Source: Arthrobacter sp. DWC3
GTDB taxonomy: Bacteria > Actinomycetota > Actinomycetes > Actinomycetales > Micrococcaceae
Reading direction: 5' to 3'
Assembly: GCF_002929375.1 (NCBI RefSeq)
Contig: NZ_PJIP01000004.1
Coordinates: 248,001 to 312,000 of the forward strand
Length of the DNA stretch: 64,000 nt
A program made the position numbers and the translations under genes. Positions 12,954 through 18,376 of the stretch are shown in pieces. Under the pieces are notes generated by a model, which worked only from the letters and a program-made list of their open reading frames with translations, did not search any database and was not told the origin of the DNA. Numbering within the stretch: position 1 is the first letter of the stretch; the number at the start of each line of letters is the position of its first letter.

Positions 12954-13330
12954 GATGATCCCTTCGGACCCGGTGTCCGGTCACCGGCTGCACTCCGGGA
13001 GGGTTCCCGACGGAGTCCGCGCACCAGTTCGCGTCGACCGGCTCTTCTCTCGGCGCCGACGGTCGTCTAGGATGATCGGGCACCGCAAGACGGTGGTTGG
13101 ACGGCCTCGCTGGGGAAGCACGGTCCGAATCTGACAATCGCACCTGGATGTAGTGGGGACGAGACGCTCCGGGCGAGGATGCCCGCGAAGACGCCCGAAT
13201 AGCTCTGGTTTGCGCACATCTGCTCTGGGCATAGACAGGCGGCCTCGCCGGACGACCGCCCGCGGCGTGCTGGACACGGCACACACCCACCCCCATGTAT
13301 CGGGCCCGGTTTGCGTGGAAGAAATCCATC
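12954..13330 (+). other. Unassigned region before a secreted protein; possible long 5' leader
   Basis: 377 bp with no supportable gene. A TAGGAT hexamer at 13067-13072 could start a transcript around 13079, giving a leader of about 250 nt. The stretch 13110-13200 is rich in short complementary segments (for example GGGC and GCCC around 13170-13195). It loosely recalls a cobalamin-type core (ggggaagc...ccgaatc), but the pairing expected for that class is not there. I cannot assign it to a known RNA family. Confidence 0.35.
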
Positions 13331-13753
13331 ATGAAGAAGTCACTCAGTTGGCGTTTGTTCGTTCTCGTGGCAGGAACCCTCTTCGGTCTGTTGGCCGGCA
13401 TGGGCCTGGCCGCACCGGCCGTGGCGTCTCCGGTCCAAGTCACCACCGACGGGGACCATCGCGGCGGTGGTGCACATTTGTCCATCTATGAAGACGACGA
13501 CGAGATACGGGTCGTCGGCGACGATTACGATTCCTGGACGGTCTACGTGAAGGTCGTCCGACTCAACGACCATGGCAGGGACCGGGTGGTTGACGAGCGC
13601 TCCGTACGGGCGCACGACGGCGATTTCAAGTACTCCGTCGACGTCCGGTGCGACAACTCCTACGAGGCCTACAGCTACAGCAAGAAGGACGGCTGGGAGA
13701 GGAGCGGCGGTATCCGGATCAGCTGCGATGACGACGGCTACGGCCGCCACTGA
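13331..13753 (+). CDS. Small secreted protein of unknown function
   Basis: Not recognised. From the ATG at 13331 it is 140 residues. It has a classical Sec signal peptide: MKKS, then a hydrophobic stretch to about residue 30 ending LAAPAVASPV, a good signal peptidase I site with no lipobox cysteine. The mature part is about 110 residues, very acidic (clusters such as YEDDDEIRVVGDDYD), with two cysteines (RCDN and ISCDDD) that could form one disulfide. It looks like a single small beta-rich exported domain. A weak ggaag ribosome-binding site precedes the ATG. An in-frame ATG at 13295 would put charged residues before the signal and is less likely. A terminator hairpin follows. Confidence 0.7.
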   Translation: MKKSLSWRLFVLVAGTLFGLLAGMGLAAPAVASPVQVTTDGDHRGGGAHLSIYEDDDEIRVVGDDYDSWTVYVKVVRLNDHGRDRVVDERSVRAHDGDFKYSVDVRCDNSYEAYSYSKKDGWERSGGIRISCDDDGYGRH

Positions 13754-13814
13754 CGCGCTCCACGTGCTGGACGCGCAACGGCGGGCCCTGGTGGCCTGAC
13801 GAGTAGTCCCGACC

Positions 13815-13848
13815 CGGCAGGGGTCGGCCGCACGGCCGGCCCCTGCCG
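13815..13848 (+). terminator. Hairpin terminator after the secreted protein
   Basis: A 16-bp stem with one G-U pair (CGGCAGGGGTCGGCCG against CGGCCGGCCCCTGCCG) and a tight loop, about 60 bp past the stop codon. No long T run follows, as is usual in high-GC actinobacteria. Confidence 0.7.
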
Positions 13849-13980
13849 CGTCATGCCACCGGAGCGCGGCCGTCAGGGCCCTCAGACTCGACCCGGCGGT
13901 GCCGCAGGACCCCGTTCCCGGCGTCGTGAGTGCCGCGCATCGGGCGGTGGCGTGCTCCTTGCGCCCGCACGCCGCCGGGG

Positions 13981-13986
13981 TACATT
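13981..13986 (+). promoter_or_regulatory. -10 element of the LigD-polymerase gene, leaderless
   Basis: TACATT followed by 6 nt and the ATG at 13993, the leaderless spacing seen across the window. It helps reject the longer in-frame start at 13930. Confidence 0.5.
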
Positions 13987-13992
13987 GAGCCC

Positions 13993-15024
13993 ATGGCCAG
14001 CGAAGCGATGATCCTCGAGGTGGACTCAGCGGAATCGACGGACGGTACCCGGGCGGTGCGCCTCTCGAGCCCGTCCCGTGTGCTCTGGCCGCAGGCCGGC
14101 CTGACGAAGCTGGACCTCGCCCGGTACCTCCTCGACGTGGCGCCGGCATTCCTGACCGCCAACGGCGACCGGCCGGTCTCGCTGCAGCGGTTCGGCGGTG
14201 ACGTGGACGGCGAGCACTTCTTCAGCAAGAACCCGCCGAAGGGTGCGCCCGACTACATCCGCAGCGTGACGGTCACCTATCCCAGCGGCCGCTCGCACCC
14301 GCAGCTGGTGCTGGACGAACCCGCCGCGGCCGTGTGGGCCATCCAGATGAACACCGTCGTCTTCCATCCCTGGGCCTCCCGCGCAGGCGCCCCGGACCTC
14401 CCGGACGAGCTGCGGATCGACCTCGATCCGCAGCCCGGCACCACCTTCGCGGACGTCGTCGCCGCCGCCCACGAGCTCCGGGCCGTGCTCGGCGAGGCCG
14501 GGCTGGTGGGCTTCGTGAAGACGTCCGGCAACCGGGGCCTGCACGTGTTCGCGCCCATCGAACCGGTCCACGAGTTCCTCGACGTGCGCCGCGCCGTCAT
14601 CGCCGCGGCGCGGGAGCTCGAGCGCCGCATGCCGGACGCCGTGACGACGGCGTGGTGGAAGGAGGAGCGCGGCGCGCGCATCTTCGTGGACTACAACCAG
14701 GCCAACCGCGACCGCACCATGGCCGGCGCCTACAGCCCTCGGGCGCTCCCGCACGCCCCCGTGTCCTGCCCGGTCACGTGGGACGAGCTCGACGGCGTCG
14801 ACCCGGCCGCCTTCACCATCGCCACCGTGCCGGAACGGCTGCGGACCGTCGGCGACCCGTGGGAGCACCTCCACGCCGAGCCCGGGACCATCGACGTGCT
14901 GCGCGCATGGTGGGACCGCGACGTGGAGAACGGCCTCGGCGAGCTGCCCTTCCCGCCGGATTTCCCGAAGATGCCGGGCGAGCCGATGAGGGTGCAGCCG
15001 AGCCGCGCTCGCAATCGCGTCTGA
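13993..15024 (+). CDS. Stand-alone LigD-type polymerase/primase domain protein
   Basis: Archaeo-eukaryotic primase-type polymerase of the LigD PolDom family, which fills gaps and adds ribonucleotides at DNA ends during non-homologous end joining. 343 residues, i.e. only the polymerase module with no ligase or nuclease domain. Catalytic metal acids: D143 and D145 in RIDLDPQPG, and D233 in RIFVDYNQ. The nucleotide-binding motif is KTSGNRGLHVF (about 177-186). The N-terminus has the usual SSPSRVLWPQAGLTKLDLARY. No ku or ATP-dependent ligase gene is nearby, so any end-joining role depends on genes outside the window. Confidence 0.9.
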   Translation: MASEAMILEVDSAESTDGTRAVRLSSPSRVLWPQAGLTKLDLARYLLDVAPAFLTANGDRPVSLQRFGGDVDGEHFFSKNPPKGAPDYIRSVTVTYPSGRSHPQLVLDEPAAAVWAIQMNTVVFHPWASRAGAPDLPDELRIDLDPQPGTTFADVVAAAHELRAVLGEAGLVGFVKTSGNRGLHVFAPIEPVHEFLDVRRAVIAAARELERRMPDAVTTAWWKEERGARIFVDYNQANRDRTMAGAYSPRALPHAPVSCPVTWDELDGVDPAAFTIATVPERLRTVGDPWEHLHAEPGTIDVLRAWWDRDVENGLGELPFPPDFPKMPGEPMRVQPSRARNRV

Positions 15025-15180
15025 TTCCTGCTGTCCTGCCCGCTGTCAACGATCCCGCCCGGACGGGCCCGCACTGCGCGCCCCCGACCTGCGCTGGTAG
15101 AACGGGAAGGACCGTTGCCGCGCCCGGCAGGAGCCGGGCCTGACTCCGCGCCGGCCCCGTGCCCGGCCGCTGGGAGACCC

Positions 15181-15801
15181 ATGAAGAAGAGCGTGCTGTC
15201 AGCCACCGTCCTGGTGCTCCTCCTGACGGGCTGCGGCGGCAACCCCGCCACCGGTCCCGAGCCCGCCGGACCCACGCCGAACCCCGCCGAGACCGCCACC
15301 GAGCAGGCCGAGGCGCCGTCGGATGCCCCCTCGGTCGAGGGCCTCACCGACGCCAACAGCGGCACGTTCGCGTTCCTCCTCGATGCCGCGAAGGGCGAGA
15401 TCGTGCTGCCGGCCGAGGCACCGGAGGACGTGGAGGGTCTGCGCACCCAGCTGGGCGCCGACGCGGTGACGTACGCGCTCGTCACGGTGCAGAACCCGGA
15501 AGGAGGCCTGACGCTCGACCTCGAGACCGTCACGGTGTCCACCCCGGAGGGCCAGGCCCTGGAGCTGCGGCCGGCGTCGACGGTGATCGAGGAGTGGGGC
15601 GCCGCGGCGAACGGGGGTGAGTCCTCGCCCGAGGTCGTGGGGCTCGTCGAGCAGTACAGCGGAGGCGCCCTGCCGGGCCAGACGAGCGAGCTCCTGATGA
15701 TCGGCGGATTCCCCGAGGTGCCGGACATCGTGCGCACCGTCACGGTGCAGCCGACGGGCGGCGGGGAGCCAGTGGAGGCGACCGTCCGGCCCGAGTCCTA
15801 G
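15181..15801 (+). CDS. Putative lipoprotein
   Basis: Function not recognised. 206 residues from the ATG at 15181, preceded by gggag. Signal peptide MKKSVLSATVLVLLLTGC with lipobox LTGC and lipidated C18, so it should be a substrate of the Lgt encoded upstream. A Pro/Ala/Glu-rich linker (about 19-55) is followed by a roughly 150-residue domain with alternating hydrophobic strands (for example VTYALVTVQNPEGGLTLDLETVTVSTPEG), suggesting a beta-sandwich on the outer face of the membrane. It stands alone between the polymerase gene and a receiver gene. Confidence 0.75.
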   Translation: MKKSVLSATVLVLLLTGCGGNPATGPEPAGPTPNPAETATEQAEAPSDAPSVEGLTDANSGTFAFLLDAAKGEIVLPAEAPEDVEGLRTQLGADAVTYALVTVQNPEGGLTLDLETVTVSTPEGQALELRPASTVIEEWGAAANGGESSPEVVGLVEQYSGGALPGQTSELLMIGGFPEVPDIVRTVTVQPTGGGEPVEATVRPES

Positions 15802-15835
15802 GCGTCCCCGGACCGCTCACGGGCATGCCCGTGAG

Positions 15836-15841
15836 TAAACT
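15836..15841 (+). promoter_or_regulatory. -10 element of the receiver gene, leaderless
   Basis: TAAACT lies 7 nt before the ATG at 15849, with no ribosome-binding site. It favours that ATG over the one at 15825, which lies upstream of this hexamer. Confidence 0.5.
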
Positions 15842-15848
15842 TGGCCTC

Positions 15849-16232
15849 ATGCCGAGCACCGAGCATCCCCGCACCGCGGTCGTCATCGAGGACGACGACG
15901 ACGTCCGCGATCTGCTGCACACCGTGCTGACCGGGACGGGGTTCCGCGTCCACACGGCGCCGGCGGGGCTCGCGGGCGTGGAAATGGTGCGTCGCCTCAT
16001 GCCGGACGTCGTTACCCTCGACGTGGGGCTGCCGGACATCGACGGCTTCGAGGTGGCCGAGCGGATCCGCCGCTTCTCCACGACATTCATCGTGATGCTC
16101 ACGGCTCGGGCGGATCCGTCGGACGAGCAACGCGGGCTCGACGCCGGAGCCGACCGCTACCTGCGCAAACCCTTCCGGCCCGCCGAACTGCGCCGGCACA
16201 TCCAGGAGGGCACGGCGACGGCCGACGCCTGA
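15849..16232 (+). CDS. Single-domain response regulator (receiver only)
   Basis: CheY-like receiver of 127 residues with no output domain. Conserved residues: acidic cluster around E14-D16, phospho-acceptor D58 in VVTLDVGLPDIDG, T85 in IVMLTARAD, and K107 in LRKPF. It is an orphan with no histidine kinase nearby. The role is unknown; receivers of this kind act as phosphate shuttles or bind protein partners. It faces the next gene tail to tail with an 18-bp gap. Confidence 0.85.
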   Translation: MPSTEHPRTAVVIEDDDDVRDLLHTVLTGTGFRVHTAPAGLAGVEMVRRLMPDVVTLDVGLPDIDGFEVAERIRRFSTTFIVMLTARADPSDEQRGLDAGADRYLRKPFRPAELRRHIQEGTATADA

Positions 16233-16250
16233 CGCTCCCCGGACCGGTCG

Positions 16251-16742
16251 TCAGTGCGAGTGCGCGCCCGCGCTGGTCTCCAGCTCCGGCGCGATGACGG
16301 CGTCGGACACCAGTCCCGTCACGAGGGCGTAGACGCCCTTGTGCACGTAGTCCACCGCCTTCTCGCCGAACGGCCACAGGCGCGGGGCAGCGCCCGCTCC
16401 TGTCGCGTTCTCGAGCGTCTGGTCGAAGGCGAGGCGCACCACCGCGTGGGCCGCCGTCGCGGAGGGGCCCCGGATGCCGGTCACGGACCAGACGCCCCGC
16501 AGTGCGCCCAGAGCGGCACCGGTCAGCCAGTGCATCGCATGGTTCCAGCCCGGGTAGAGCGCGGTGTTGCTGGTGGGCCTGCCGACCAGGCCCCGCAGCG
16601 TCCGTCCGGGGATGTGCGAGTCGGGGCGGTGCGTGAGACGCTGCTCCACCAGTTCGCCCGCGGTCATCGCGGCCGTGCCGACGAGGCCCACCGCCGCTCC
16701 TCGCAGCGCTGCCCGCGCCAGGGCCGGCCCGCGCCCGGCCAC
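16251..16742 (-). CDS. Conserved hypothetical membrane protein
   Basis: 163 residues, not firmly recognised. There are three to four moderately hydrophobic segments (AALRGAAVGLVGTAAMT, WLTGAALGALRGVW, ATAAHAVVRLAF, YALVTGLVSDAVI) and a conserved-looking YPGWNHAMHWLTG. The pattern weakly recalls the YagU/DUF1440 kind of inner-membrane protein, but I would not name it so. The GTG start overlaps the stop of the small lipoprotein gene by one base, so the two are probably co-transcribed. Confidence 0.65.
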   Translation of the reverse strand: MAGRGPALARAALRGAAVGLVGTAAMTAGELVEQRLTHRPDSHIPGRTLRGLVGRPTSNTALYPGWNHAMHWLTGAALGALRGVWSVTGIRGPSATAAHAVVRLAFDQTLENATGAGAAPRLWPFGEKAVDYVHKGVYALVTGLVSDAVIAPELETSAGAHSH

Positions 16743-16921
16743 TAGTCGTCGTTCCCGCGGGCGTCGTCCTCGAGATCGGTGTCGATGCCGTTGTTGTCGT
16801 CGTAGTTCCCGGTGTCGGTTCCGGAGTTGTCGCTGTCCTGGTTGCCGAGGTCGCAGCCACCGAGGAAGAGGCTGCCGGCAGCGAGAAGGGCGGCGAGGGT
16901 CTTCAGCTTCTTGTCAGCCAT
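16742..16921 (-). CDS. Very small acidic lipoprotein
   Basis: 59 residues from the ATG at 16921. Signal peptide MADKKLKTLAALLAAGSLFLGGC with lipobox LGGC and lipidated C23. The mature peptide is only about 37 residues, nearly all Asp, Asn, Gly, Glu, Ser and Thr, with no hydrophobic core. It would be a short, highly negative tether on the outer membrane face. A possible -10 (TACCGT) lies about 50 bp upstream on the minus strand. The stop codon shares one base with the start of the next gene. Function unknown. Confidence 0.6.
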   Translation of the reverse strand: MADKKLKTLAALLAAGSLFLGGCDLGNQDSDNSGTDTGNYDDNNGIDTDLEDDARGNDD

Positions 16922-17074
16922 GGGTCCGTTCCGAGTCTCGATCGAGGGGCGCCGGTCCCGGCACCCTTCCCCACGGTAGGCAGGGCCCTGGAGCGGGGGC
17001 AACCGACGGTCCGCGCCCGGCCGGGCTTGCAATACCGGCCTCCGTACCCGTGCCCGGCGTGTGCGCGCCCCGTC

Positions 17075-18376
17075 CTAGCCGGTTGCCGGCAGGACGCCGT
17101 AGCGCCGCATGAGCCAGTCGAGGTTGTTCTGCAGCCCCGCCTTCCACGCCTCCCAGGTGTGCCCGCCGGGGACGGTCTGCAGCTGGACGTCCACGCCGGC
17201 CTTCTGCAGCGCGGCGGCCACCTCCTCGCCCTGCGGCCGGTAGAAGCTGTCATCGGCGCCGACGGTCACGATGCCGGCCGTACCGGGGAACGACTTCGTC
17301 CTGACGACGTCGAGCGGGTTCTGCGCGGCGAAGGCTGACGCGTCCCCGGAGAAGTAGTCGCTGATGAGGGTGTCCTGTCCGGCGTCGATGGTCGGCTTGT
17401 CCTCGCCCGAGATGTCGAGGAACGTCGGGTAGACGTCGGGGTGCCCGATGGCGAGGGTCAGGGAGCAGGTGCCGCCGTACGAGAAACCCCCGATCGCCCG
17501 GTCCGTGTCCGCGTGGGTGCCGGCCCTGAGGGTGGACTCCACCCACGCCGGCACGTCCACCGAGAGGTAGGTGCCGGCACGGCCGTAGTTGCTGTCGAGG
17601 CACAGCGACGGCGTGGGGCCGGTGCTGGCGGCGGCGTCGGGCAGGACGGCGATCGGTGCCAGCCCCTTGTGCGCCGCGGCGTACGCGTCCAGCACGGCGG
17701 GGAGCTGACCTCCGGTGATCCAGTCCTGCGGCCCGCCCGGGTCCCCGTGGATCAGCACCAGCACCGGGACGTCGGCCGGGGAGGAGGCGAGGTACGCGGG
17801 GGGCAGGTAGACGTACGCGGGCCCTGCCTTCACCCCGGAGGCCGTCCCCGGGATGGTGGTCCGGTACACCTTCCCGTTCGAGGGCATGTCGGCAGGCGGG
17901 GACCAGTCCGCCAGGGTGGTGAGCGGTCCCGGGTCCTCCGGCGCGTCGACATCCCCGAGCTCGGGGATGTCGCTGCCGCCGGTCGCGGCCCGCAGGGTGG
18001 GGAACGAGCCGTAGTAGGCGTTGATGCCGCCCGCCACGGCGACGACGACGAGGACGGGCGCGACGACGGTCAGGCAGCGCTGCCACCAGCGGGGGAACCC
18101 CATGAACCTGCGGACGGCGAGCGCCCCACCGGCGATCGCGAGTCCGCCGAGCACGTAGAACCACGAGGGCTGCGGCGCCCCCCACAGGTTCAGCACCACT
18201 TCCGTCCCGAACCAGAGGAACACACCGCCCACGGCGCCGATCAGCAGGCAGGGCACCACCGAGCGCACCAGGTAGCGGCGCGGCCCGGAGGCGAGCCACA
18301 GGAGTGCCGAGCCCCCGAGGACGGCGAACAGGAGCGGCGCGGGCTCGTCGACGAGGTCCCAGTCGAGGGGGTTCAT
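17075..18376 (-). CDS. Membrane-anchored esterase (alpha/beta hydrolase, esterase D/Ag85-like)
   Basis: 433 residues from the ATG at 18376. The N-terminal third has four transmembrane segments (about 12-30, 38-66, 71-90 and 101-120). An extracytoplasmic serine hydrolase follows, of the type annotated as esterase D or antigen 85-like. Nucleophile S299 is in GGFSYGG, the oxyanion region is VLIHGDPGGPQDW, and the likely catalytic His is H406 in PGGHTWEAW. The ATG overlaps the stop of the MprF-like gene by four bases (ATGA), so the two are translated together. In Corynebacterium and Pseudomonas, esterases paired with aminoacyl-phosphatidylglycerol synthases hydrolyse the aminoacyl lipid. A similar role here is inferred. 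Confidence 0.8.
   Translation of the reverse strand: MNPLDWDLVDEPAPLLFAVLGGSALLWLASGPRRYLVRSVVPCLLIGAVGGVFLWFGTEVVLNLWGAPQPSWFYVLGGLAIAGGALAVRRFMGFPRWWQRCLTVVAPVLVVVAVAGGINAYYGSFPTLRAATGGSDIPELGDVDAPEDPGPLTTLADWSPPADMPSNGKVYRTTIPGTASGVKAGPAYVYLPPAYLASSPADVPVLVLIHGDPGGPQDWITGGQLPAVLDAYAAAHKGLAPIAVLPDAAASTGPTPSLCLDSNYGRAGTYLSVDVPAWVESTLRAGTHADTDRAIGGFSYGGTCSLTLAIGHPDVYPTFLDISGEDKPTIDAGQDTLISDYFSGDASAFAAQNPLDVVRTKSFPGTAGIVTVGADDSFYRPQGEEVAAALQKAGVDVQLQTVPGGHTWEAWKAGLQNNLDWLMRRYGVLPATG

Noticed and set aside
13110-13200. Possible cobalamin or c-di-AMP riboswitch
   Set aside because: Short matches (ggggaagc, ccgaatc) exist, but the stems and the conserved 3' boxes of either class are missing, and the downstream gene has no link to B12. 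Kept only as an unassigned leader.
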